Position numbers and translations under genes: made by a program. 14,174 bases of DNA from JAGGSN01 sp965603725 (GTDB lineage: Bacteria > Zixibacteria > MSB-5A5 > UBA10806 > 4484-95), in contig CBFDEC010000061.1 of assembly GCA_965603725.1 (NCBI GenBank), positions 1 through 14,174 of the forward strand. The letters run 5' to 3'. A model generated the notes under the pieces. The model was not told the origin of the DNA. It ran no database searches and saw nothing but the letters and a program-made list of their open reading frames with translations. Positions 6,186 through 14,174 of the stretch are shown one piece after another; positions within the stretch are counted from its first letter, which is position 1, and each line of letters starts with the position of its first letter.

Positions 6186-6296
6186 AATTATTTAAAGTTA
6201 AAAGATTATTATAATTATACTGAAACAATTTAACGATTATCAGCGTTTAATAGATAGAACCGATAATTCCCGAAAGAACTATAAGGAAAACATGCT

Positions 6297-6998
6297 ATGA
6301 ACAGCAGTACTAAAAAACTTTATGTCATTGATCTCGGACTGACTAAATTTCAGGACACCTGGGACCTCCAGAAGAAACTGGTTAATCTCCGTTTTCAATC
6401 CAAGATTCCCGACAGCCTGATTATCACCGAACACGAACCGATAATTACAATAGGACGGGGCGTCAGGAAAAATAAGCTACTGGTTTCTAACAAGGATCTT
6501 CTTGAAAAGAAAATTGACATTTTTAAAATTGAATACGGCGGAAATATTACCATTTATGTCCCGGGACAGGTTGTCGCTTATCCAATAATCGACCTTACCA
6601 CCCGGGGAAAAGACCTCCACCAATACTTGCGAAGTTTAGAAAATGTGGTAATATCTACCCTAAAAGAAATGGGTCTAAATGCAACAACCCGAAAAGGAAT
6701 AACCGATATCTGGGTTAACAATCACAAGCTGGCATCCATTTCGATGGCAGTGTCAAGATGGATCAGCTATCACGGGCTGGCTTTGAATGTCGATGTAGAC
6801 CTTGAATACTATAAGCTAATCGATCCAGATGGAATCGCCAGGTTTGCGTTCGGTTCGATATCATCGATGCTGGGCAAAAATGTAAAAACAGAGGACGTCC
6901 GTAAGATGCTTATTGACAATTTCGCCCGTATATTTGGTTACCAAATTGAAAATGTCAAAGATATCGAAAGCCTGCTGGCAAAATCAGCCGTTAGTTGA
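6297..6998 (+). CDS. LipB-family octanoyltransferase-like protein lacking the catalytic Cys
   Basis: A 233-residue member of the biotin/lipoate protein-ligase fold family, most like LipB, which moves octanoyl from acyl carrier protein to the lipoyl domains of 2-oxoacid dehydrogenases and the glycine-cleavage H protein. Family landmarks are present: EHEPIITIGRG (45-55), GG and PGQ (81-91), the catalytic-lysine region HKLAS (K144), YHGLALN (158-164) and the final PxGI (177-180). Key residues differ from E. coli LipB: the Cys of NPCG is Asp178 (DPDG), the HG of YHGPGQ is Tyr87-Val88, and the Arg of RGG is Tyr80. The Cys forms the acyl-enzyme, so classic octanoyl transfer is doubtful. It may be a paralogue with another acyl or ligase role. 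AAGGA lies nine bases before the ATG. Frame and length look intact, so it is not a decayed gene. Confidence 0.8.
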   Translation: MNSSTKKLYVIDLGLTKFQDTWDLQKKLVNLRFQSKIPDSLIITEHEPIITIGRGVRKNKLLVSNKDLLEKKIDIFKIEYGGNITIYVPGQVVAYPIIDLTTRGKDLHQYLRSLENVVISTLKEMGLNATTRKGITDIWVNNHKLASISMAVSRWISYHGLALNVDVDLEYYKLIDPDGIARFAFGSISSMLGKNVKTEDVRKMLIDNFARIFGYQIENVKDIESLLAKSAVS

Positions 6999-7109
6999 TA
7001 GCTCATTAATTTATTCGAAACGCCAAAATAAATCCCTTGCGGCCTGTATGAGCTTGCGGGCGCTTCTTATTCATAATGGCAAATAAGTTTTTTCCAATAA
7101 TCCACTATG

Positions 7110-7138
7110 TTGCATAATGAAATAGGGGTATTTATATA
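7110..7138 (+). promoter_or_regulatory. Weak promoter candidate for the 88-aa gene
   Basis: TTGCAT (7110-7115) and TATATA (7133-7138) are 17 bases apart in AT-rich DNA, about 100 bases before the start at 7242. Confidence 0.3.
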
Positions 7139-7241
7139 CATGTATTTTTCAATTTATCCGTTAACTTACGTGTTTATTAACCGATAATGACTTATGAAAA
7201 TAATCTTATGTAAATAAAACTAAAATTATCAAGGAGGGAAT

Positions 7242-7508
7242 ATGCTTACATGGTGTGCCATTTTGTTTTGTCTGGGGATAGTTGCGTTCTTAGACTCCCT
7301 GTTCAACTATGGCGAGATATTCAGAAGGATTAATTCTGTTTTATTTCTGCTCACATCTCTGGGATTGTTGGTCAGGACCAGCATGAAAATCAAGCTCCGC
7401 TATATTGAAGGTCTTACCGAAAGGGTGAGAGAGCTGGAGACAATGTCCGGAAGAAACCCGTCCCGGAGTTCGGTCGAATCAAAACAGACCAAACAGCCGA
7501 CTTATTAG
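7242..7508 (+). CDS. Small membrane protein with two helices (88 aa)
   Basis: I do not recognise a family. Two hydrophobic segments (about 3-21 and 31-46) are joined by a short polar loop with FRR, followed by a charged tail of about 40 residues (KLRYIEGLTERVRELE, then Ser/Gln/Lys-rich) that should be partly helical. With the positive residues at 29-30 and 45-53, the topology is uncertain. The start is well supported by AAGGAGGG a few bases before the ATG, the clearest ribosome site in the window. Its stop overlaps the stop of the convergent TPR gene within TTAG at 7505-7508. Such small proteins often regulate or partner membrane complexes, but nothing here names one. Confidence 0.72.
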   Translation: MLTWCAILFCLGIVAFLDSLFNYGEIFRRINSVLFLLTSLGLLVRTSMKIKLRYIEGLTERVRELETMSGRNPSRSSVESKQTKQPTY

Positions 7509-9343
7509 CTCGATTTGATAGTGTTAAGATAAAGTCTCGCCTTTTCAATTAAGGGCGAGGCCGGAAAATCGGCAATGAGTTTTTCAAGTAATTCGTTGGC
7601 TTTACCGGGCTGACTGTTCTTTTCGTTACATATCTCGGCCAGATTATAAAGCGCTCTGTCGGTATGTTGCCCCTCGGGGAAGTTTGAAATATAATTCTCA
7701 TAAGTTGTTACTGCCATATCCCACAGGCCGGCTTTTGAATAGTGGTAAGCAAGGTTGAATGATATATACTCAGAAGCTTTTGGATTATTACGTTCTGCCG
7801 CAAACCTTAAAGCGATAATCGCTCCCTCATAATCGCCGGAACGGGCGCAGCGTTCTGCATCGGCGATATCAAACAGCGCTGTATCCTCTTCTATATCTGT
7901 GAGTAATATCTGACGGTCAAGACAATCATTTACAAAGAAGCCGGCTGGATGACGCTTAATGAGGTTAGTGTATTCTTTTTTTGCCTTTTTGAAATCATAA
8001 GAGAAAAAAGCGATCTCAGCCTGCAGAAAACGGGCTGTTTCGACAATGTCGTTATCTTTCTGGACAGTTATAAGCTTATCCAAAAGCCCGGAAGCGGAGG
8101 TAAAATCACCTTCCATGATATTCAGTTCCGCCAGCCGAATCATGGCTGGATAGGTGAATCCGGAGCGTCGTTTGCTATCGGCGATCCTGCTAAACTGCTC
8201 CTTCGCTGACTCGATATCATTTAGCTTATCAGCATATATCTCTCCGGCAATATATACCGCTTCCATTTTCAATTTATAATTTTTTGAACTTTCGGAAATC
8301 CTGCTTAAAATATTAAAAGCCGGTTGATATATTCCCATTTCGGCAAGGCTTCGGGCTTTCAACAATTCAATTTCCGCTGTATTTTTCCCGCGAATATTTT
8401 CCAGATAATAATTTACCGCCTGTACCGTCATCTCGTATTCATTGCTGTTATAACAAAGCGAAATAAACACATTGATGTACATGCCTTTTGAATCAGACAA
8501 CCGGTCGGCGTGTTTGTAGCTTTCAAAAGCGGCGATCAGGTTTTTATTATAAACGTTGATATCGCCCAATATTAAGTACAGTTCGGGATTGTCGGGGTCG
8601 GTTCTGAGAGCCTGGGTTAGTATCGTCTCGATTTCCTCGGGATAATCAGATTCGGAAACCATTTCAATAATCTCGCGGGATATATACCTGGTTTTTTCTG
8701 TCTTGAATTTCAAAAGATTCAGGTATTCCGCAACAGCTTCTTTATAATTTCGTTGAGTTATATAAATATCAGAGAGCTCTTTTGAGAAAAGCTCCGGTTT
8801 GCCAAGCGCTATTCTTGCGCGACGGTAAACATCTGCGGCTTCATCATAAAACCCGCAGCTGCGATAATAAGCCGCAAGTAAAATGTAATTACGTTCGGAC
8901 TGGCCGGCTAACCTGAAGGCGCGTTCCCATGTTGAATTGGCCATATCAAGGCTGTCGGCGAAGAAGTAAACCTCGCCAAGCTGGCAGACTAAATTAAAAC
9001 TGTCCGGGGCGGCATCCAATTCCTGCAGGATAAACGACTTTAACGAGACATAATCCTTTTGCCCCCGGTAAACATCTTTCAACTCTTTCATGATTACAGG
9101 GATTTGACCGTAAGTTTTTTCAAGAGACAGTAGAAGACTTTTAGCCCGCTCAAAATTGCCTACCCTTCTAAGGCTCCTGACGGTTTTGAGATTGCGTTTA
9201 AGGTAATTATCAGCGGCGCTGATATCGTCCTTAGGAGAAACAGGAGAAACCGATATTTGCGCAGGGAGGTCCGTTCCATAACAAAAATAAAGGAAAACCG
9301 ATAATAATATTATTTGTCTATATCTATTGCTCAACTGCCTCAT
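7505..9343 (-). CDS. Exported TPR-repeat protein
   Basis: A 612-residue protein with an N-terminal signal peptide (hydrophobic core about 10-22, likely cleavage after LPA at 26-28). Nearly all of the rest is tetratricopeptide-type helical hairpins. Typical positions are seen in LGEVYFFADSLDMANSTWERA, LSDIYITQRNYKEAVAEYLNLL, LAELNIMEGDFTSASGLLDKL, and the last repeats LAYHYSKAGLWDMAVTTYENYI and LAEICNEK. The C-terminal part, with IADFPASPLIEKARLYL, resembles BamD/CpoB-like periplasmic TPR proteins. It should be a periplasmic scaffold. Its ATG lies inside the end of the DUF4175 gene (20-bp overlap), so the two are probably translationally coupled and act together. It is the last gene of the operon and overlaps the stop of the small membrane protein gene. 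Confidence 0.85.
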   Translation of the reverse strand: MRQLSNRYRQIILLSVFLYFCYGTDLPAQISVSPVSPKDDISAADNYLKRNLKTVRSLRRVGNFERAKSLLLSLEKTYGQIPVIMKELKDVYRGQKDYVSLKSFILQELDAAPDSFNLVCQLGEVYFFADSLDMANSTWERAFRLAGQSERNYILLAAYYRSCGFYDEAADVYRRARIALGKPELFSKELSDIYITQRNYKEAVAEYLNLLKFKTEKTRYISREIIEMVSESDYPEEIETILTQALRTDPDNPELYLILGDINVYNKNLIAAFESYKHADRLSDSKGMYINVFISLCYNSNEYEMTVQAVNYYLENIRGKNTAEIELLKARSLAEMGIYQPAFNILSRISESSKNYKLKMEAVYIAGEIYADKLNDIESAKEQFSRIADSKRRSGFTYPAMIRLAELNIMEGDFTSASGLLDKLITVQKDNDIVETARFLQAEIAFFSYDFKKAKKEYTNLIKRHPAGFFVNDCLDRQILLTDIEEDTALFDIADAERCARSGDYEGAIIALRFAAERNNPKASEYISFNLAYHYSKAGLWDMAVTTYENYISNFPEGQHTDRALYNLAEICNEKNSQPGKANELLEKLIADFPASPLIEKARLYLNTIKSS

Positions 9344-12300
9344 CCTCGGCTAACGCTTTAAAATACTCTTTAATCTGGTTTTCATACCGTCTTGGATATT
9401 TCTCTGCCAGAGCTTTCCTGATATCCTCGGCCAGTTTTTCATTATTCGAATCGCCGGTGAATAACGCCGATGGACCGCGCCTGATGATATCCTCGGCGGC
9501 CCTGGCCTGACGTCTCCGGGAATAATCGCGGCGATGCACGGATTTCTGGGCATCCAGAAGCCTCGATAAGATTCTTTCCTGCCTGAATATCGTGTTTCGG
9601 TTAAAGCTTTTGTTTTGTAATTGATCGGCAACCTTTTTCATCTCCTCGGCGAGCTTATCCAGCCGCCCCAGAACATTGTTATCGCCGCCCTCACTGTATT
9701 CCTCATGCAGTTCCTGGAGGCTCTTGCTCAACGCCTCTTGCTGAGCGGCAAGCCTCTGCATCGCCTGCTGTTGTGACATACCTAACACCTGACCGGGCAT
9801 CGGCATGGGCATCATACCCTGGCACTGCTGGTTTAAACACTGTTGCTGTTGTGCCATCTGGCTGAGTTTCTTCATTAATGACTGCATGCCCGAACACGAT
9901 GACTGACACTGGCTGGCCTGGCTCAGGGCGCTCATTAGCATTTCGATTGCCTGATTTAGAGCGGTCATAGCGTCTACCTGGTTACTTTTTGCCCTGGAGG
10001 GTTGACGTCCATTAAGTTTTCCGATGGCCTCCTGCATGCCGTTAAGAGCCGTTCCCAATTTACTCATTACAGCCGAATTAAGGAAAAGGGTTTCCTTGGT
10101 TATGTCCGAAACGCACTGGGCGGTTCGCTCGGTTGCGGTTTCGATATCTTTCTGCTGGCTGGCTATTTCGCGACGGCTTTCCAGCCGGCTGACAGCCTTT
10201 TGTGTTGAATCGATTACATTTTCCTGGCTGTGAGATAGATATAAAACATCGGCAATCGCCTTCTTCAGCATTTCAGTTACCATCTCCAGTTGTTCTGATT
10301 GCATCTGCTCAAGCATCTCCTGAAACATCTGAGCCATATTCTGGAAATCCTGCTGAAGCTGATCGCCCGATTTCGAACACTGCTTGCCATTGCACATCCC
10401 CATACTTTGCATCATCTGCGACATAGCCTGATCTGTCTTTTTCGAATTGACTTTTTGACCGGCCTGCTGCATCTGTTGTTGCGGAATCATATTCAGTTCC
10501 TGATTCAACTGCTGTGCCTCGTCAAACTGGTCTCGAAGGTTTTCCAGTCCCTGTTCTTGCTGCTGTTGTGGTTTCTGAAGATCTGAGAAATCTTTCTTGC
10601 CCTGGCACTGTCCCAGCTGTTTGTTAATCTGATCCTGTTGTTCAGCCAGTTTTTCAGCCATTTTAGCCATGGTATCGAGTTTTTGTTCGAGTTGATATTT
10701 CTTCAACAGCGCCAGCATGCGGTCAAGGTTTTTGTTGATTTGCTCGACGGAAAGCTCGAAATTTTTCATAGCTTCTTTAAGCTTATCCAGGTCCATTTCT
10801 TTCAGGGCATCCTGAAGTTTTTTCATCGCCTCTTTCAGTTCCGGGGTGGCGACCTCCTCGAACAGATCGCGAAGTTCCTCCATTTTTTCAAGCATTTCTA
10901 CCGTGGCCATCTGGTTCTTTTCGAATTTTTCAATCGCCTTATCCATCTGCTCGGCGATTTGATCCAGCTTTTCGGAGATTTCTTTTTGACGGTCGAGGGT
11001 GCTTTGAATTTGCTGTTTTTTCTCCCAGTCTACTTCGGAAAGCTTAAGCATCTCACGGGAAAGCTGTTCAAGCTCATCTTTAAGCTCTTTCTGGCTTTGA
11101 ACGGCCTTGCCAAAATCCTCAAACATCTCATCCTGTGAACCGGTTATATCGGCCATAATCTCATCCAGGCTGGGAAGACGAGCGCTGTATGTTTTGCTAA
11201 CCGACGACTTGGGACTGGAAATGGCATCGTTATCAAACACTTCAAGGTAATAATAAGCAAGGTCGCCGGGCATCATGTATAATCTTTCTAAAAACCATTC
11301 ATAGATGAATAAAATATCGTTTGCCATCCCGAAATCTTTACGCAACACCTGCCGTGATTTGCTGGATTCAAGCCCATCAGAAAACGTCCAGTATACCAGC
11401 TCCAGTTTGGAAAATCCAAAATCATCATATAAAACCGCCTCTATCGGCACCAGCATGCTTTCGTCCAGGTCAACATCCACCGCGGGAAAAGTGATCTTAA
11501 CCTGGGGAGCATAATCCTCCAGACATACAAGGTCGTACTCTATCGGGTTAAGGTTTTTCAAGCCGGCTGAATCAGCGACCTCGACAGAGTAGCTGCCGTT
11601 TTGAGTAATTGTAAATCGACCGCTGATTTTTCTGTCATCAATGGTTAATTGCTTGCGTTCACCGTTATCAAACGCCAGATATGCGCTTTTTACCGCTTTA
11701 TTCAACCGCCCCTCAAACCTGACGCCGGTGCCCTTAATCGCCATAACAGAGCCATCGTTGTTGGGCAAACGCTGTGTCTGCAGACCTGTATACTCAGGAA
11801 AATCAAGCGTGATCGAAACATCAACCAGAGCGGGCGGATCGATTACTGTTATCTTCCCAGGCTCTGATCTGACATTTTTTACCTGGGCGAAATATTCAAT
11901 ATTCCGCTTGACCTTCCGGAAAGTATATGTAAAAACGCTGTCACTCTGACCTTCGTCATCAGACAGTTTCTCAGCCAGAACCGTAACCCATTTACCGTCA
12001 TCAAACCGGAAATTCAAATCAACCCGCCTTGTCTTTTCACCTGAGGCTGTAATTTTAACGGTTACATCATCATTTTTAACCGCTTGATAGGAAAGAGGCG
12101 TAATAAACAGCTTCAGGCTGGTGGGGCGGGGAATATTGGCGAGCGGCTGAGCATAAAGTGTTTTTACATGAGATAAAGTCTGGCCTGAAATTGCAAACGC
12201 TAAAATGACCGATAATACCGAGAGCGCCAACCTCTGGTATGGTCGTTTCCTTTTCTGAACGGCTACGTTGAAATCAAGGTCTTTTATCTCCTGTCCGGCT

Positions 12301-12695
12301 TCCTCAATAGTCTTTTCGATTAACTCGACCGAGTAGTTTTCCTTGTTGGCTGACAGCTTATCGTAAAGCTGAAGCGAGGCAATAAGCCGCGACTGCAGTT
12401 TGCCGTAAAATTTTTCCAGCCTCAGGGCTATATTTGCAAGCGGCTGACCTTTCAATATCGGTCTGAATATTCCCAGGCCGGTTAACGTCAGTATACCTAT
12501 TATACCGGCAATCAGCAGGATAACGCGATAAGTCGGGCCCGGCCAGAAAAGCCCCGTTATAAACCAGACGATGAAGATAAAACCGCCGATGAAGGTCAGT
12601 AGGTCAACAAAACCCTCAACAGCCAGGCATCGACTGATTGAATTCCTGGTTGATATAAGCCTGCTTATTATCGATCTGTAACTTTTCTTATTCAT
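9324..12695 (-). CDS. DUF4175 family large membrane protein
   Basis: A 1123-residue protein. Two hydrophobic helices (about 34-50 and 57-75) and a third (155-171) surround a cytoplasmic-looking loop. Everything after 172 should be periplasmic. Residues about 190-505 look like several beta-sandwich domains (repeated VKITASG, SYSVEVADSAG, YYYLEVFDND patterns). Residues 520-690 are a Lys/Glu-rich coiled coil. Residues 690-1000 are rich in Gln and Met, with spaced Cys pairs (768/773, 930/934, 953/958). The basic C-terminus (about 1030-1075) includes SRRRQARAAED. This layout fits DUF4175, a family of unknown function. Translation starts seven bases after the DUF4159 stop and its end overlaps the TPR gene, so all three are co-transcribed. 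It may be a large envelope scaffold. I see no enzyme motif. Confidence 0.85.
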   Translation of the reverse strand: MNKKSYRSIISRLISTRNSISRCLAVEGFVDLLTFIGGFIFIVWFITGLFWPGPTYRVILLIAGIIGILTLTGLGIFRPILKGQPLANIALRLEKFYGKLQSRLIASLQLYDKLSANKENYSVELIEKTIEEAGQEIKDLDFNVAVQKRKRPYQRLALSVLSVILAFAISGQTLSHVKTLYAQPLANIPRPTSLKLFITPLSYQAVKNDDVTVKITASGEKTRRVDLNFRFDDGKWVTVLAEKLSDDEGQSDSVFTYTFRKVKRNIEYFAQVKNVRSEPGKITVIDPPALVDVSITLDFPEYTGLQTQRLPNNDGSVMAIKGTGVRFEGRLNKAVKSAYLAFDNGERKQLTIDDRKISGRFTITQNGSYSVEVADSAGLKNLNPIEYDLVCLEDYAPQVKITFPAVDVDLDESMLVPIEAVLYDDFGFSKLELVYWTFSDGLESSKSRQVLRKDFGMANDILFIYEWFLERLYMMPGDLAYYYLEVFDNDAISSPKSSVSKTYSARLPSLDEIMADITGSQDEMFEDFGKAVQSQKELKDELEQLSREMLKLSEVDWEKKQQIQSTLDRQKEISEKLDQIAEQMDKAIEKFEKNQMATVEMLEKMEELRDLFEEVATPELKEAMKKLQDALKEMDLDKLKEAMKNFELSVEQINKNLDRMLALLKKYQLEQKLDTMAKMAEKLAEQQDQINKQLGQCQGKKDFSDLQKPQQQQEQGLENLRDQFDEAQQLNQELNMIPQQQMQQAGQKVNSKKTDQAMSQMMQSMGMCNGKQCSKSGDQLQQDFQNMAQMFQEMLEQMQSEQLEMVTEMLKKAIADVLYLSHSQENVIDSTQKAVSRLESRREIASQQKDIETATERTAQCVSDITKETLFLNSAVMSKLGTALNGMQEAIGKLNGRQPSRAKSNQVDAMTALNQAIEMLMSALSQASQCQSSCSGMQSLMKKLSQMAQQQQCLNQQCQGMMPMPMPGQVLGMSQQQAMQRLAAQQEALSKSLQELHEEYSEGGDNNVLGRLDKLAEEMKKVADQLQNKSFNRNTIFRQERILSRLLDAQKSVHRRDYSRRRQARAAEDIIRRGPSALFTGDSNNEKLAEDIRKALAEKYPRRYENQIKEYFKALAEDEAVEQ

Positions 12696-12702
12696 AAATC
12701 AC

Positions 12703-13383
12703 TCAGTGGGTCATGGCATAGGTTATGATATTGGCGCCCATTTTCAATGCGGCCTGACGTTTTTCCGGCGAGTCCTGATGGACTTCGTAGTCCTCCCAGC
12801 CGTCGCCGATATCGCTCTCATAAGCAAAAAATACCGCCAGTTCATCCTCCCATATTATACCGAATCCCTGCGGCAGTTTTTTATCGTGCTCGTGGATCTT
12901 TGGCAAACCATATGGGAATTCATACCGGCAATGGTAAATCTCATGATTAAACGGCAGTTCGACAAGTTCCTTTTCCGGGAAGACCCGCTTCATCTCCCGC
13001 CTAAAAGCGGTGGCCAGACCGTAGCTGTCGTTGGCGAAAAGGAAACCGCCGGAGGTAAGGTATTCACGGAGAGCCGCCACCTCCTGATCGGTCAGTTTTA
13101 TGTTGCCATGCCCGGTTAAAAACAGAAACGGATAACTGTAAAGTTCCGGATCGTCAGCCAGGATATTTACTTCCTTATCAGCCACCGCGATATTGGTGTT
13201 TTCGATTAAGAACTCGTGCAGGTTGGGGATAGCCGACCGCCCCCAGTACCAGTCGCCGCCGCCGCCATATCGCAAACGGGCGACAGTCAAAGCGGAAGGG
13301 TCCGAGCCTGTAACTTTAAATTGAGCATCGCCATCTATGAGTAAAACCGATGCAATTAGCGCTGTCAGAAGGAACTTTTTCAT
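12703..13383 (-). CDS. DUF4159 family exported protein
   Basis: A 226-residue protein with a signal peptide (MKKFLLTALIASVLLIDGDA, cleavage likely after residue 20) and the DUF4159 domain. Recognisable blocks are RLRYGGGGDWYWGR (37-50), FLFLTGHGN with the following LREYLTSGGFLFAND segment, and FAYESDIGDGWEDYEVH near the end. The fold is related to glutamine-amidotransferase-like (GATase/ThuA-like) domains; an enzymatic role is not shown. DUF4159 genes usually sit near DUF4175, BatA and MoxR genes. Here it opens the operon, and no MoxR, DUF58 or BatA gene is found in the 790 bases upstream. A consensus-like promoter lies at 13451-13478. No Shine-Dalgarno is visible before the ATG; the leader ends in an A/T-rich TATTAAATA, as is common in FCB-group bacteria. 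Confidence 0.88.
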   Translation of the reverse strand: MKKFLLTALIASVLLIDGDAQFKVTGSDPSALTVARLRYGGGGDWYWGRSAIPNLHEFLIENTNIAVADKEVNILADDPELYSYPFLFLTGHGNIKLTDQEVAALREYLTSGGFLFANDSYGLATAFRREMKRVFPEKELVELPFNHEIYHCRYEFPYGLPKIHEHDKKLPQGFGIIWEDELAVFFAYESDIGDGWEDYEVHQDSPEKRQAALKMGANIITYAMTH

Positions 13384-13450
13384 TATTTAATATGTACGTC
13401 CCAGAAGTTAAAATGTTTACGGATCATGTACACTTTATCGACCCATTACC

Positions 13451-13478
13451 AATATATATTTGTTTGTTTCATTGTCAA
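13451..13478 (-). promoter_or_regulatory. Strong sigma70-type promoter of the DUF4159-DUF4175-TPR operon
   Basis: On the minus strand TTGACA (13473-13478) and TATATT (13451-13456) are 16 bases apart. The hexamers and spacing are the same as in the promoter at 6055-6082. The leader to the ATG at 13383 is about 60 bases. Confidence 0.6.
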
Positions 13479-13529
13479 CCGGAATAATTGAGCATTTTCC
13501 GAAAATCTTCGTGCGCGGCATCCGCTATA

Positions 13530-13573
13530 GGCAGACTTGTCTGCCCGTCAAGGGGCACACGGGGACGTGTGCC
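13530..13573. repeat. Double-hairpin repeat (REP/BIME-like)
   Basis: Two perfect short hairpins lie eight bases apart: 13530-13536 with 13539-13545, and 13554-13561 with 13566-13573. The design is the same as the doublet at 1670-1719 although the sequence differs. Confidence 0.7.
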
Positions 13574-13588
13574 GCCCACATAATGCTT

Positions 13589-13652
13589 GTCGTACCCGCG
13601 AAAGCAGGTATCCATTATGATTTCTCTGGATTATCATTTTCATGGGAATGAC
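13589..13652. repeat. Degenerate GTCATTCCC...GGGAATGAC palindrome
   Basis: The two 26-base ends (13589-13614 and 13627-13652) are imperfect inverted repeats: GTCGTACCCGCGAAAGCAGG on the left, and TTTTCATGGGAATGAC at the right end. This matches the widespread intergenic repeat whose core is ATTCCC...GGGAAT, similar to dRS3-type elements. Translated, it gives the false VPAKAGIH peptide often annotated from such repeats. Confidence 0.7.
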
Positions 13653-14138
13653 AAAACTGTTACTTAAGGTAAACGAGTTTTAAGGTTCGTAAACCCTGGG
13701 GCGTTCCTGCTCTGGCGAAATAGATGCCTATAGCTGTCAGCAGTTTTATGTCAAGCCAAAACCTATAAGCTTATCCCCAAGAAATTCTTCAATTATCGCT
13801 TGAATCCTGAATGGATATCCGTATAAAATGCCAAAGAGCATTAATTCTTATAATTATTCTTATAAATTAAATATCATAATAATAATAAGTCTGTTGAAAT
13901 GTATAAATATCAAATGGATGTTTGTAACTCGTTTCATTGATTAGAGATTAAAATGGATAATCTTTATATTTATGGTTGATAGCTATTCACATCTTGGCGA
14001 CTGTATGGGAAATTAGGTTTGCTTGGATATTTATTCAACATTTTTCAAGATATTTTACATAATGTCTTCAACAGTTTATCAACAAATAAGTCTTGGGAAG
14101 ACAAAAAAGGAAGACTTTTATTGATTGAAACTTGATAA
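13653..14138. other. AT-rich gene-free region
   Basis: No gene is seen. The stretch 13840-13915 is very AT-rich, and there are three near-matches to the DnaA box (13771-13779, 13983-13991, 14076-14084), each with one mismatch. This is weak evidence for an origin; it may be only a long intergenic spacer upstream of the operon. Confidence 0.5.
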
Positions 14139-14159
14139 ACCACCTTCTTTGAAGGTGGT
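14139..14159. repeat. Perfect 9-bp hairpin at the window end
   Basis: ACCACCTTC (14139-14147) pairs with GAAGGTGGT (14151-14159) around a TTT loop. It has no U-tract on the plus strand and only a short one on the minus strand, so terminator function is uncertain. Confidence 0.6.
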
Positions 14160-14174
14160 AATGTTCAAAAGCTT

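Larger units (their letters stand above)
5636..6296. other. Gene-free repeat and regulatory region
   Basis: These 661 bases hold no credible gene. From left to right they contain a hairpin repeat (5645-5673), a third hairpin of the flanking-repeat type (5754-5782), an intrinsic terminator (5845-5868), an inverted pair GTCGGG/CCCGAC (5875-5880 and 5909-5914), a consensus-like promoter (6055-6082) with an overlapping hairpin, and a 12-bp tandem duplication (6162-6185). Confidence 0.7.

Noticed and set aside
5640..6296. tRNA or other structured RNA gene
   Set aside because: No T-arm consensus or cloverleaf was seen on either strand; only simple hairpins are present.
7030..7065. CTTGCGG repeated downstream of the LipB-like gene as a terminator stem
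   Set aside because: The two copies are direct, not inverted, so no stable stem forms.
10638..11138. 166-codon plus-strand frame opposite the DUF4175 gene
   Set aside because: It is antisense to the coiled-coil part; its Phe/Leu richness is the mirror of Lys/Glu codons.
13460..13651. 63-codon plus-strand frame
   Set aside because: It spans the double hairpin and the GTCATTCCC-type palindrome, and the VPAKAGIH peptide is the usual artefact of that repeat.

Overview
The window looks like a chromosomal segment of an uncultured Gram-negative bacterium. The best clue is the block on the minus strand at 7505-13383: a DUF4159 protein, a very large DUF4175 membrane protein and an exported TPR protein in tandem. 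I associate this combination with Zixibacteria and related FCB-type candidate phyla. This is a judgement from gene content and protein style, not from a marker gene. Most genes are of moderate GC. The methyltransferase and tail-anchored genes at 3522-5635 are clearly more AT-rich than their neighbours and are probably acquired.

Layout. 1-406: edge of a 198-bp tandem array whose unit contains the 3' end of the adjacent gene. 320-1537 (-): ATP-grasp ligase. 1538-1834: intergenic repeat island (MITE-like element enclosing a double hairpin). 1835-2500 (-): PHP-domain metal-dependent phosphoesterase. 2501-2728: divergent promoter region. 2729-3220 (+): dCMP deaminase. 3265-5195: an about 80-bp direct repeat on each side of an AT-rich DNA methyltransferase fused to a C-terminal Mrr-like nuclease domain; the left repeat also carries the start of a possible 44-residue ORF. 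5195-5635 (-): small tail-anchored membrane protein. 5636-6296: gene-free, with hairpins, an orphan terminator and a strong promoter. 6297-6998 (+): a LipB-family protein lacking the catalytic cysteine. 7242-7508 (+): small two-helix membrane protein. 7505-13383 (-): TPR / DUF4175 / DUF4159 operon, read from 13383 downwards from a consensus-like promoter at 13451-13478. 13384-14174: gene-free, repeats and AT-rich DNA.

How the genes work together. The DUF4159-DUF4175-TPR genes are spaced by 7 bp or overlap by 20 bp and almost certainly form one envelope-associated unit of unknown function. The dCMP deaminase feeds dUMP to thymidylate synthesis. The PHP and ATP-grasp genes are co-directional but separated by a repeat element, so a shared pathway is not established. 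The methyltransferase-nuclease fusion plus tail-anchored protein, bracketed by related repeats, is the accessory module most worth following as a possible defence locus. The other unusual items are the noncanonical LipB homologue and the 198-bp array that has captured a gene end.

I saw no tRNA, rRNA, CRISPR array, transposase or integrase.
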